Shown: one piece after another, positions 1 through 7,410 of the stretch
How the letters are laid out: each line of letters begins with the position of its first letter
Numbering within the stretch: the first letter of the stretch is position 1
Source: Pseudomonadales bacterium
GTDB taxonomy: Bacteria > Pseudomonadota > Gammaproteobacteria > Pseudomonadales > Pseudohongiellaceae
NCBI GenBank assembly: GCA_022819645.1
Contig: JAJEGU010000082.1
Coordinates: 1-57,518, forward strand
Reading direction: 5' to 3'
Length of the DNA: 57,518 nucleotides
Made by a program: the position numbers and the translations under genes
Notes under the pieces: generated by a model
Told to the model about the DNA's origin: nothing
The model's database searches: none
What the model saw: the letters and a program-made list of their open reading frames with translations, nothing else

Positions 1-139
1 TCAAGTCAGAGCTTCCCTGCGGCACATGGAAGTGCCGCCGAATTCGATGGCGTAAGCCATTGAATTCGCGAGCAAAACAAAACCACGCTTTTGTTTTGCG
101 ATAATGAAAAACTCCACGGATGGAGTTTTTCAGAGAATA
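1..139. repeat. modular hairpin repeat, long form
   Basis: Three inverted repeats stand in a row: CGAATTCgATGGC/GCCATtGAATTCG (about 40-70), GCAAAACAAAA/TTTTGTTTTGC (72-99) and GAAAAACTCC/GGAGTTTTTC (106-131), ending in CAGAGAATA at 131-139. The first 31 bases and bases 100-139 recur almost unchanged at 16892-16962, where bases 32-99 are absent. The left edge is cut by the window. It lies in the recR leader and is not coding. Confidence 0.7.
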
Positions 140-168
140 CCTGGGAGCCTGCGCCACAGGGGCATATC

Positions 169-774
169 GTGAGTTTCAGTCCGCTGATCGACGAGTTGAT
201 CGAAGCATTCCGCTGTTTGCCCGGAGTCGGACAGAAGTCGGCCCAGCGCATGAGCTTGCATCTGCTGGAACGAAACCGGCAGGGCGGTCGCAAACTCGGC
301 GAAAGCCTCGCCGAGGCGCTGGAGAAAATCGGCAATTGCCGGTACTGCCGCAATCTCACCGAGGAACAAAGCTGCCGAATCTGCGCCAACCCGGCCCGGG
401 ACCAGACATTGTGCTGCGTCGTGGAAACGCCGGCTGATGTCCTCGCCATTGAGCAGGCGGGCGCCTATCGCGGGGTGTATTTCGTGCTCATGGGCCATCT
501 CTCTCCCATTGATGGCATCGGGCCGGAACAGCTCGGGATTCCCCTGCTGCTCGAACGGGTGGCCGCCGCCGGATTCCGGGAACTCATTCTTGCCTGCAAC
601 GCCACCGTGGAAGGAGACGCCACGGCCTGGTACATCGCCGAACAACTGCGCGGCGCCGAAGTTGAGGTGTCGAGAATCGCCCACGGCGTTCCCGTGGGCG
701 GAGAACTGGAATACACCGACGGCGGCACGCTGTCCCACGCTTTTGCCGGCCGCACCGCCATGAAACAAGCCTGA
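169..774 (+). CDS. recR: Recombination mediator protein RecR
   Basis: RecR works with RecF and RecO to load RecA on gapped DNA during recombinational repair in the cytoplasm. The product from the GTG at 169 is 201 residues, the same length as the E. coli protein. It shows the helix-hairpin-helix [11 protein letters not shown] (17-27), a four-cysteine zinc finger (C57, C60, C69, C72), a Toprim domain opening at VVETPAD, and the C-terminal [12 protein letters not shown] motif. The frame is open upstream to 91, but that stretch is the hairpin repeat, so the GTG giving [10 protein letters not shown] is preferred. It stops 4 nt before rnd and is probably cotranscribed with it. The usual upstream partners dnaX and ybaB would lie outside the window. 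Confidence 0.95.
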   Translation: MSFSPLIDELIEAFRCLPGVGQKSAQRMSLHLLERNRQGGRKLGESLAEALEKIGNCRYCRNLTEEQSCRICANPARDQTLCCVVETPADVLAIEQAGAYRGVYFVLMGHLSPIDGIGPEQLGIPLLLERVAAAGFRELILACNATVEGDATAWYIAEQLRGAEVEVSRIAHGVPVGGELEYTDGGTLSHAFAGRTAMKQA

Positions 775-778
775 TGCG

Positions 779-1954
779 ATGAATGCCACCGATGCCGGTT
801 TTGAGTATGTCGCGGATCAGGGCCGCTTCGCCCAGCTCTGCGATGGCTGGCGTGAACTGCCAGCCGTGGGCCTCGACACTGAATTCATCCGTACCCGGAC
901 TTTTTATCCCAGAACCGGTCTGCTGCAATTCTGTGTCGAATCCGGCTGCTTCCTGGTGGACCCGCTGAAAATCAGCGACTGGGAACCTTGCCGGCGGTTG
1001 CTGGCAAGCACGACAGTGGTGATTCACGCGGCGGGTGAGGACCTTGGCCTGCTGCATCATCTGGTCGGCGCGGTTCCCGCAAGATTGTTCGACACCCAAC
1101 TGGCGGCGGCTTTTCTCGGCGTTGGCTTCAGCCTGAGTTACCGGGACCTGGTCAACGAGTTCTGTCATATTGATCTGCCGAAATCGGAAACCCGTTCGAA
1201 CTGGCTGCAGCGACCCCTGAGCCCGGCGCAACTGGGATATGCGGTGGCGGATGTGCAATTCCTGCCGACCCTGTGGCAAGCGCTGGGGGACCGGCTCAAC
1301 GAAGAACAAAAACTCGACTGGTTCGCTGCCGACTGCCAGGAATTGATCGCCTCGGCAATCCGCAACGAGGACCCGGAGCACTGGTGGGATGCCTGGCGGC
1401 AAGTCAACGATCATGAACTGCTCGACGATCGCGGCCTGGGGCTCTTGCAGCGGCTTTGCCACTGGCGGGAGAGGGAAATTCGCGCCCGCGACCTGCCCCG
1501 CAACTGGCTGGTGACCGACCGGGACCTGCTCGCCCTTGCCGGGAGCCTGGAGAGTTGCGGGAACATCACATCGGAGAAAATTCGCGGCGCCGCCGGAGTC
1601 AATCCGAAATTCACTTCGCGTTTCGCCGCATCGCTGACCCGTTGCCTCAATGAGCCGGATGCGGATGGGGCGCGGCTGCCCCGCCGCCGGCGATATCCGA
1701 AATTTGATCGCTCCCTGCGCGAACAGCTCAAGCTCTGGCGCGAGCTTGCCCGGCAGGAGGCCAGCCGCATCCGGGTTTGCCCCGAACTCCTCGCCCGCCG
1801 CAGGCAGGTGCAGCAACTGGTGCAGTCCCACGCGCTCACCGGTAAACTCGACTGGCCCCGGGAAATGCGCGGCTGGCGCCGGCGCGTACTCGAGGCGGTG
1901 CTGGCGCAGGAGTCGCCGGCAGCGGAAAAGGTCCCGGAATCCGACGTGATATGA
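779..1954 (+). CDS. rnd: Ribonuclease D
   Basis: A 391-residue 3'-5' exoribonuclease of the DEDD superfamily, which trims tRNA precursors and other small RNAs. The exonuclease I motif is GLDTEF (D33, E35). The second acidic motif is around HAAGEDLGLL and the third is YAVADVQFLPTLW. An HRDC-type helical region follows from about residue 210, with a second basic helical region rich in RRRR at the C-terminus. E. coli RNase D is 375 residues, so this is full length. The start is 4 nt after the recR stop, indicating a shared transcript. The C-terminal part is unusually arginine rich, which fits RNA binding. Confidence 0.93.
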   Translation: MNATDAGFEYVADQGRFAQLCDGWRELPAVGLDTEFIRTRTFYPRTGLLQFCVESGCFLVDPLKISDWEPCRRLLASTTVVIHAAGEDLGLLHHLVGAVPARLFDTQLAAAFLGVGFSLSYRDLVNEFCHIDLPKSETRSNWLQRPLSPAQLGYAVADVQFLPTLWQALGDRLNEEQKLDWFAADCQELIASAIRNEDPEHWWDAWRQVNDHELLDDRGLGLLQRLCHWREREIRARDLPRNWLVTDRDLLALAGSLESCGNITSEKIRGAAGVNPKFTSRFAASLTRCLNEPDADGARLPRRRRYPKFDRSLREQLKLWRELARQEASRIRVCPELLARRRQVQQLVQSHALTGKLDWPREMRGWRRRVLEAVLAQESPAAEKVPESDVI

Positions 1955-2029
1955 TGCGTGGCAGCAATTCTCATTATGGCGGTGGCGGGCGCAAGTCCAT
2001 GCTGGCAATGCTTGCGGGAATGCGCCGGT

Positions 2030-2383
2030 ATGGCCGGTGAGACGAACTATGCGCTGATCTGGTTCATTTACCTGGCTTCCAGCGCGGTGTTCTACCTGGT
2101 TTTCTGGAAATTCAGCAGTCTGGCCGGACGTCTTCCCGCCTGGCTGTTGCGAACCTTGCTGGCGGTGCTGATTCTTACTCCGGTACTACCGCAATCCGAA
2201 AATGAAGTCGCGGTTCCCGCCTTGATGGCCGTTGCCCTGGACAGCATCGCCTCGGGCCCCGGCGCCGCCGCGAGAGCGCTTGCCGCCCTGAGCATGGGAA
2301 TGATACTTGGCTGCATGGCCTCATTTGGACTGTTTCTGCTGTTGCGCTTGCGCCGCAGAAAATCCAGATGGAAAATCCTGTGA
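2030..2383 (+). CDS. Small membrane protein, unknown function
   Basis: I do not recognise this 117-residue protein. From the ATG at 2030 it begins MAGETNYALIW and has three likely membrane segments: about residues 7-26, 40-56 and 82-105. It ends in the positively charged tail LRLRRRKSRWKIL, which predicts a cytoplasmic C-terminus. The frame is open back to a GTG at 1958, but the longer version only adds a stretch overlapping the tail of rnd and gives no clearer start. It sits between rnd and the fumarase gene, with a 19-nt gap to the latter, so it may share their transcript. No catalytic motif is visible. Confidence 0.6.
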   Translation: MAGETNYALIWFIYLASSAVFYLVFWKFSSLAGRLPAWLLRTLLAVLILTPVLPQSENEVAVPALMAVALDSIASGPGAAARALAALSMGMILGCMASFGLFLLLRLRRRKSRWKIL

Positions 2384-2402
2384 AAAAGGCAAGCCCATTC
2401 CC

Positions 2403-3929
2403 ATGACGCTGATTCGAAACGAGGACCTGATTGCCAGCGTGGCGGACGCGCTGCAATTCATCTCCTACTACCATCCGCCGGATTTCATCGCCGCCCTTCA
2501 TGCGGCCTGGCGCCGGGAGCAATCTCCCGCCGCCCGGGACGCCATGGCCCAGATTCTGGTTAATTCCAGGCTCTGCGCTGAGGGGAAGCGGCCTATCTGT
2601 CAGGATACCGGCATCGTTACGGTATTCCTCGATATCGGCATGGCGGTGCGATGGGAAGGCGGCCGGTCGCTGGCGGAGTTGGTCAACGAAGGCGTTCGCA
2701 GGGCCTACCTGCTGCCGGATAATGTGCTGCGGGCCTCGATTCTCGACGACCCACTGGGCGCCCGCAGGAATACCGGCGACAATACCCCGGCGGTCATTCA
2801 TACCCGACTCGTCCCCGGCGATCGGGTGGATGTGCGCCTTGCGGCAAAGGGCGGCGGCTCGGAAAACAAGGCGCGGCTGGCCATGCTCAATCCAAGCGAC
2901 AGTCTTGCCGACTGGGTTGTGGAAACCCTGCCGGGAATGGGCGCTGGCTGGTGTCCGCCGGGAATGCTCGGCATCGGCGTCGGCGGCACCGCCGAGCAGG
3001 CCATGGTGCTTGCCAAGGAATCCCTGATGGACGCTATCGACATGCACGAGCTGCGCGAACGCGGACCGCGGAATCGCAAGGAAGAGTTGCGCCTGGAAAT
3101 CTTCGAACGGGCCAATGAGTTGGGCATCGGCGCCCAGGGGCTGGGCGGCCTGACCACGGTGCTCGACGTGAAAATCCTCGATTATCCCACCCATGCCGCC
3201 TCGCTGCCCGTGGCGATGATTCCCAACTGCGCCGCCACCCGCCATGCCCATTTCACTCTCGACGGCGACGGCCCTGCGGAATTGACGCCGCCAAACCTTG
3301 CCCAGTGGCCCGAACTCGACTGGGATCCAGGCGCCGGCTCACACAGGGTGAATCTGGACCAACTCACCCGGGAAGACATCGCGGGCTGGCGCCCGGGAGA
3401 AACCCTGCTGCTGTCCGGAACCCTGCTCACTGGCCGCGATGCCGCCCACAAGCGCCTGCTTGCCATGCTCGAAGCCGGCGAAGCATTGCCGCCGGGCATC
3501 GATCTGGACAACAAATTCATTTACTACGTCGGGCCGGTGGACCCGGTTCGCGACGAAGTCATCGGCCCGGCGGGCCCGACCACGGCAACCCGCATGGACA
3601 AGTTCACCGATGGCCTGCTTGCCCGCACCGGCATTCTCGGCATGATCGGCAAAGCCGAACGCGGACCCATGGGCATCGCAGCCATACGCCGTCACGGCGC
3701 GGTATACCTGATCGCGGTGGGCGGCGCGGCCTTTCTGGTCTCCAGGGCCATCCGCGCGGCCCGGGTGGTGGCTTTCGGCGATCTCGGCATGGAGGCCATC
3801 CATGAATTCGAAGTGGAAGACATGCCGGTCACCGTGGCGGTGGACAGTCAGGGAGAATCCGTACACCAGAGCGGCCCGGCGCTATGGCGCGGACGCATCG
3901 CCGAAGAACGCGCCATCGAAGTGAATTGA
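2403..3929 (+). CDS. fumA: Fumarate hydratase, class I (iron-sulfur)
   Basis: This gene encodes the single-chain class I fumarase (fumarate + water to L-malate), an oxygen-sensitive [4Fe-4S] enzyme of the TCA cycle. The product is 508 residues from the ATG at 2403 (MTLIRNEDLI). The N-terminal alpha region carries the cluster cysteine in RPICQDTG (C66), followed by GIGVGGTAEQAM and NCAATRHAHF. The C-terminal beta region contains KFTDGLLARTGILGMIGK. Two-subunit homologues split at this boundary; here the parts are fused. The open frame upstream of 2403 overlaps the preceding gene and is not part of the family. FumA versus FumB cannot be separated by eye, and tartrate dehydratase is a less likely relative. 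Confidence 0.92.
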   Translation: MTLIRNEDLIASVADALQFISYYHPPDFIAALHAAWRREQSPAARDAMAQILVNSRLCAEGKRPICQDTGIVTVFLDIGMAVRWEGGRSLAELVNEGVRRAYLLPDNVLRASILDDPLGARRNTGDNTPAVIHTRLVPGDRVDVRLAAKGGGSENKARLAMLNPSDSLADWVVETLPGMGAGWCPPGMLGIGVGGTAEQAMVLAKESLMDAIDMHELRERGPRNRKEELRLEIFERANELGIGAQGLGGLTTVLDVKILDYPTHAASLPVAMIPNCAATRHAHFTLDGDGPAELTPPNLAQWPELDWDPGAGSHRVNLDQLTREDIAGWRPGETLLLSGTLLTGRDAAHKRLLAMLEAGEALPPGIDLDNKFIYYVGPVDPVRDEVIGPAGPTTATRMDKFTDGLLARTGILGMIGKAERGPMGIAAIRRHGAVYLIAVGGAAFLVSRAIRAARVVAFGDLGMEAIHEFEVEDMPVTVAVDSQGESVHQSGPALWRGRIAEERAIEVN

Positions 3930-3960
3930 ACGATTTTCGCTCCAAATTCCCGCCCCGGCG

Positions 3961-3966
3961 TATAAT
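3961..3966 (+). promoter_or_regulatory. Candidate sigma70 -10 box
   Basis: A perfect TATAAT stands 31 nt after the fumarase stop; the best -35 is only TTCGCT at 3936-3941 (19-nt spacer). It would start a transcript near 3973, reading the 43-codon ORF at 4002 and the M15 peptidase. Confidence 0.4.
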
Positions 3967-4001
3967 GGCGGCAATACCCGCCTTGCAACCGGAAAATGCG
4001 G

Positions 4002-4133
4002 ATGAGTCCCGAAGAAATCGTCGCGGAAGGTTCCGGTCCCGGATATGCATCCTGGGGTCAGGGATTTATCAATGAGCAGCGCAGACTCCCAGGCCGCCAG
4101 CGGCAAGCCGATATTCACCGCCCGGGTACTTGA
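4002..4133 (+). CDS. Possible 43-residue small protein or leader
   Basis: An ATG 36 nt downstream of a perfect TATAAT opens a 43-codon frame beginning MSPEEIVAEGSGPGYASWG. It stops 3 nt before the ATG of the M15 peptidase, a spacing typical of translational coupling. The N-terminal half has ordinary acidic composition, while the C-terminal half is arginine/glutamine rich and looks less protein-like. I recognise no family. It may be a real small protein, a leader peptide, or chance; support comes only from the promoter and the tight spacing. Confidence 0.35.
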   Translation: MSPEEIVAEGSGPGYASWGQGFINEQRRLPGRQRQADIHRPGT

Positions 4134-4136
4134 GCG

Positions 4137-4664
4137 ATGCCCGAATCCGAGTATGATCGGCAAATCGATCAGTTGCATGAGTCGCTGGGTATTCCGGCAA
4201 GTTACCGCAGGCAATCCCCATTGCCATTGCAGCGCGTCCCAAAAATACTCGTGGCCACCGAAGCCGACTGTTTTGGCCGCCCCCAGCAACTGACCGAGGC
4301 CGCATTTCGCGCCTGGCGCGCCATGAAGCAGGCTGCCTCGGACGACGCCGTGGAGTTGTTTCTCGTCTCGGCCTGGCGCAGTCCCCAATACCAGCACGAC
4401 CTCATTGCCCGCAAACTCGCCCGGGGGCAAAACATCGAACAAATTCTCAAGATCAACGCCGCCCCGGGTTACAGCGAACATCACACCGGCCGCGCTCTCG
4501 ATATCGGCGCGCCTGATTGCGAAGCGCTCACCGAAGCCTTTGCAGACACCCCCGCCTTCCGCTGGCTGTCGCGCCACGCCCGGGCCCACGGCTTTCGCAT
4601 GAGCTACCCCCGCAACAACCCCTTCGGCATCGCCTATGAACCCTGGCATTGGTGCTACCACTGA
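4137..4664 (+). CDS. M15-family D-alanyl-D-alanine carboxypeptidase (VanY-like)
   Basis: The 175-residue product is a zinc peptidase of the peptidase M15B/VanY family, which trims the terminal D-alanine of peptidoglycan stem peptides. The metal-binding signature is SEHHTGRALDIG (His and Asp ligands, about residues 114-125), with the third ligand in EPWHW close to the C-terminus. The SAWRSPQYQHDLIARKL segment before it is typical of the family. No signal peptide or membrane segment is visible at the N-terminus, which is unusual for a periplasmic wall enzyme; either an upstream start has been missed or export uses another route. The spacing to the small ORF upstream is 3 nt. Confidence 0.85.
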   Translation: MPESEYDRQIDQLHESLGIPASYRRQSPLPLQRVPKILVATEADCFGRPQQLTEAAFRAWRAMKQAASDDAVELFLVSAWRSPQYQHDLIARKLARGQNIEQILKINAAPGYSEHHTGRALDIGAPDCEALTEAFADTPAFRWLSRHARAHGFRMSYPRNNPFGIAYEPWHWCYH

Positions 4665-4969
4665 AAGCGCAAGCCCCACCCCCACCCTGATCGAAACCGG
4701 ATGACAGGCTTGCACAAGATCGGGAGGAAGCGTTATGCTGACCCCGTAGCTAGCAAGGAACCGGGATGCGCTGGATTTTATTTTCCCCGCAAGATCTGAT
4801 CAGGCCACTGCAAGATCAAGTGCCACATCAGACAAGAGCCTCGCTGGACCAGCCGGGTCTTCCCACCGAAAACAGCTATCCCGCAACCCCCATTTTTCAA
4901 TCCGCAACGGCAGTCGATCCGGCTTCAGCCGCTGGCCGCCATTGCCCAGACAACCAGGGAGCGTAATTC
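4665..4969. other. Intergenic region before hpf
   Basis: This holds no convincing gene. A loose sigma70 promoter (TTGCAC at 4710, N18, TATGCT at 4734-4739) may serve hpf. A 66-codon frame at 4766-4966 fills the would-be leader and ends 3 nt before hpf, but its sequence is proline/glutamine rich without recognisable features. rpoN, the usual upstream neighbour of hpf, is absent. Confidence 0.4.
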
Positions 4970-5311
4970 ATGAATAATGAATTCCAGATCTTTTTTCACA
5001 ATATCGATCAAACCGAAGCCTTGCAGGAAGCTGTGCGCAAGCGTATCGCCAAGCTCGAACGCTATTGCGAGCGGATCATCCGGGGCAGGGTGGTGCTTGA
5101 TTCACCCCATAACCACCACTACAAGGGCAAGGTGTACTCGGTGGGTCTGGAAATTCATACGCCCCAGCGGGAAGTGCGGGTCAACCAGGAGCAGCACGAC
5201 AACCATGCCCACGAAGACTTGTATGTGGCTATCCGGGACGCCTTCAACGCCGCCGAACGGCAACTCAAGTCAGTAGACAAGAACCATCGCAACAAGAGCG
5301 TCCAGTATTGA
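4970..5311 (+). CDS. hpf: Ribosome hibernation-promoting factor HPF/RaiA family
   Basis: This 113-residue protein belongs to the short HPF/RaiA (sigma-54 modulation) family, which binds the 30S decoding and tRNA channel and silences ribosomes in stationary phase. The fold is a single beta-alpha-beta-beta-beta-alpha domain: a strand FQIFFHNID, a helix with EAVRKRIAKLERYCERI, strands around GRVVLDSP and YSVGLEIHTP, and a terminal helix DLYVAIRDAFNAAERQL. There is no long C-terminal dimerisation domain, so it is the short type. It is slightly longer than E. coli HPF (95 residues). The DUF1244 gene follows after 18 nt, so the two are probably cotranscribed. Confidence 0.88.
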   Translation: MNNEFQIFFHNIDQTEALQEAVRKRIAKLERYCERIIRGRVVLDSPHNHHYKGKVYSVGLEIHTPQREVRVNQEQHDNHAHEDLYVAIRDAFNAAERQLKSVDKNHRNKSVQY

Positions 5312-5329
5312 ATCCCGGGGAAAGACCAC

Positions 5330-5629
5330 ATGAACCAGCAGCAGCAACTTGAAATCGAGGCCGCCACCTTCCGCCGCCTGGTACGGCATCTGCGGGGACG
5401 GCAGGATCTGCAGAATATCGAATTGATGAGCCTTGCCGGTTTCTGCCGCAACTGCCTGTCCAAGTGGTACAAGGCCGAGGCCAAAACCCGCGGTCAGGAA
5501 GTCGAATATGAAGACGCTCGGGAAATGGTTTACGGCATGCCCTATGCCGACTGGAAAGCACGGCATCAGACTGAAGCCACTCCCGAGCAGATGCAAGCCT
5601 TCGAACGGCATCGGCAAGAGAAGAACTAA
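5330..5629 (+). CDS. DUF1244 family protein
   Basis: A 99-residue cytoplasmic protein matching the DUF1244 family, whose function is not established. The diagnostic core is visible: FRRLVRHLRGRQDLQNIEL followed by the conserved LAGFCRNCLSKWY, in which two cysteines three residues apart could bind metal. The C-terminus has YEDAREMVYGMPYADWK, also typical, then a charged tail. It follows hpf after 18 nt on the same strand. A modular hairpin repeat begins just after the stop and may act as its transcript end. Confidence 0.8.
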   Translation: MNQQQQLEIEAATFRRLVRHLRGRQDLQNIELMSLAGFCRNCLSKWYKAEAKTRGQEVEYEDAREMVYGMPYADWKARHQTEATPEQMQAFERHRQEKN

Positions 5630-5639
5630 TTCAATGGGT

Positions 5640-5730
5640 GAAGGCAAGCGTTTTCGAAGCGCAGCTTCGTGCGCCGCCGGAACGGCGCAGAGCTATGCTC
5701 TGCGACTGGACGGGAGTTTTCCAGAGAATA
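5640..5730. repeat. modular hairpin repeat, four hairpins
   Basis: Four consecutive stem-loops: CGAAGC-GCA-GCTTCG (5655-5669), GCGCCG/CGGCGC (5671-5688), CGCAGAGC-TAT-GCTCTGCG (5686-5704) and CTGGA/TCCAG (5706-5724), ending in the family terminus CAGAGAATA (5722-5730). The 20 bases from 5655 recur exactly at 47763-47782. It lies between the DUF1244 gene and fadD. Confidence 0.7.
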
Positions 5731-5758
5731 CCAAGGCATAACGAGAATACCCATAACA

Positions 5759-7381
5759 ATGGAAAAGCTCCCCGCGAAACTGCGCCCCGAGCAATACGCT
5801 TCCCTGAACGAAGTGATCGAGCATATTGCCGTCGCCCACGGCGAATTGCCGGCTTTCACCGGTTTTGGCCACAGCCTGAGCTACCGCAGGCTCGACGAAC
5901 TCAGCAGCCGCCTTGCCGGATTCCTCCGCAATCGCCTGCAATTGCAGCCCGGCGACAGGATTGCCTTGCAACTGCCCAATGTGTCGCAATTTCCCGTTGC
6001 CGCCTACGCCGCCATCAAGGCCGACCTTGTCATCGTCACCACCAACCCACTGTACACAGCGCCGGAAATGCTGCACCAGTTCCAGGATTCCGGCGCCAGG
6101 GCCGTGATCATTCTGGAAACTTTCTGCGACAAGCTTCAGGGGACCATCGGCAAAAGCCGGATCGAGCACATCGTCATTGCTCGCCCGGGTGACTTGCTCC
6201 CCGCGCCCCGGGGCGCGCTGCTGAATTTCGCCGCCAAGCGCCTGCGCAAGATGGTTCCCGAATATGAACTGCCGGGCGCCCATGACTTCCGGAATGCGAT
6301 CCGGGAGGAACCCTTCACCGGGGAGGCCGGTCGGAGAGGGGAGGACACCGCGCTGATTCTCTACACCGGCGGCACCACCGGCGTCGCCAAGGGAGCCATG
6401 CTCAGCCACCGCAATCTCATTGCCAACATGATGCAACTGCGCTCGCGCACGTCCCTGGTCATGGAGGATCAGTCGGCAACCGTGGTGGCGCCGCTTCCGC
6501 TGTACCATACTTATGCCTTCCAGTTGCACCTGCTGGTAATGGCCTATGCGGGAAGTCACAGCATTCTCGTACCCAATCCCCGGGATATCGGCGCCCTGGT
6601 CAAGCTGCTCAGGCATAACCGGATCCACGGTTTTACCGGCATCAATACCCTCTACCTCGCCCTGCTAAGGCATCCGGATTTTGACCGGATCAACTTCAAG
6701 AGCTGGAAATTCTGCGGCGCCGGCGGCATGGCCATGTCAAGCTCGGTTGCCGAAGAATGGCTCGAACGCACCGGCTGCGAAATTCTCGAAGGCTATGGCC
6801 TGACCGAATGTTCACCCACAGTGACCGTCAACCTGCCTGGCAAGGCGAGGGGGGGCACCGTGGGGCAGGCGGTCCCCGAAACCGAATTGCGGGTTATCGA
6901 CGATCTCGGCAATACCCTGCCCGCCGGCGCGGTGGGCGAACTCCAGGTGCGCGGTCCCCAGGTCATGGCGGGCTATTACAGGCGCGAGGAGGCCACCGCG
7001 GAAAGTATCGATTCCGAAGGCTGGTTCAGCACCGGCGATTACGCCACCATCAGCGAAGACGGCTATGTCAGCATTGTCGACCGCAAGAAGGACATGATCC
7101 TGGTTTCGGGATTCAATGTATTTCCCAACGAGATCGAGGATTGGGTCAACCGTCATTCGCAAGTGGCGGAAAGCGCCGCCATTGGCGTTGCCGACGAGCG
7201 TACCGGCGAGGCGGTGAAACTGTTCATCGTGGCCAGGGGCGAAGCGCCGGACCCGGCCGTGATCCAGGATTGGTGCCGCCAGGGACTTGCCGCCTACAAG
7301 AGGCCCCGCCACATCGAATGCGTGGAAGACCTGCCAAAATCCAATATAGGCAAGATCCTGCGGCGAGAACTGCGCGAGTAA
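5759..7381 (+). CDS. fadD: Long-chain fatty acid-CoA ligase
   Basis: This 540-residue enzyme of the acyl-adenylate (AMP-binding) superfamily activates fatty acids to acyl-CoA for beta-oxidation or phospholipid use. The P-loop-like motif LYTGGTTGVAKGAMLSHRN, the GYGLTECSPTVTVN adenine/acyl motif, the GWFSTGDYA Asp motif, and the C-terminal lid KSNIGKILRREL with its catalytic lysine are all present. E. coli FadD is 561 residues. The start at ATG 5759 (MEKLPAKLRP) is preferred over the upstream open frame, which runs through the hairpin repeat. Long- versus medium-chain preference cannot be decided by eye. It stands between the repeat and hrpA, with a 29-nt gap to hrpA. Confidence 0.88.
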   Translation: MEKLPAKLRPEQYASLNEVIEHIAVAHGELPAFTGFGHSLSYRRLDELSSRLAGFLRNRLQLQPGDRIALQLPNVSQFPVAAYAAIKADLVIVTTNPLYTAPEMLHQFQDSGARAVIILETFCDKLQGTIGKSRIEHIVIARPGDLLPAPRGALLNFAAKRLRKMVPEYELPGAHDFRNAIREEPFTGEAGRRGEDTALILYTGGTTGVAKGAMLSHRNLIANMMQLRSRTSLVMEDQSATVVAPLPLYHTYAFQLHLLVMAYAGSHSILVPNPRDIGALVKLLRHNRIHGFTGINTLYLALLRHPDFDRINFKSWKFCGAGGMAMSSSVAEEWLERTGCEILEGYGLTECSPTVTVNLPGKARGGTVGQAVPETELRVIDDLGNTLPAGAVGELQVRGPQVMAGYYRREEATAESIDSEGWFSTGDYATISEDGYVSIVDRKKDMILVSGFNVFPNEIEDWVNRHSQVAESAAIGVADERTGEAVKLFIVARGEAPDPAVIQDWCRQGLAAYKRPRHIECVEDLPKSNIGKILRRELRE

Positions 7382-7410
7382 GACCTGAACCGCCGATCAG
7401 CGGGCACGCA

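Noticed and set aside
4699-4715. Possible sigma54 site before hpf (GG...GC)
   Set aside because: The GG and GC are 11 rather than 10 bases apart, and the flanking consensus is poor.
4766-4966. 66-codon frame before hpf
   Set aside because: No recognisable features, odd composition, and its position is explained by the hpf leader; kept only as part of the intergenic note.
6757-7410. Upstream extension of the hrpA frame
   Set aside because: It overlaps fadD, whose motifs are intact in the other frame; the HrpA family begins near the ATG at 7411.
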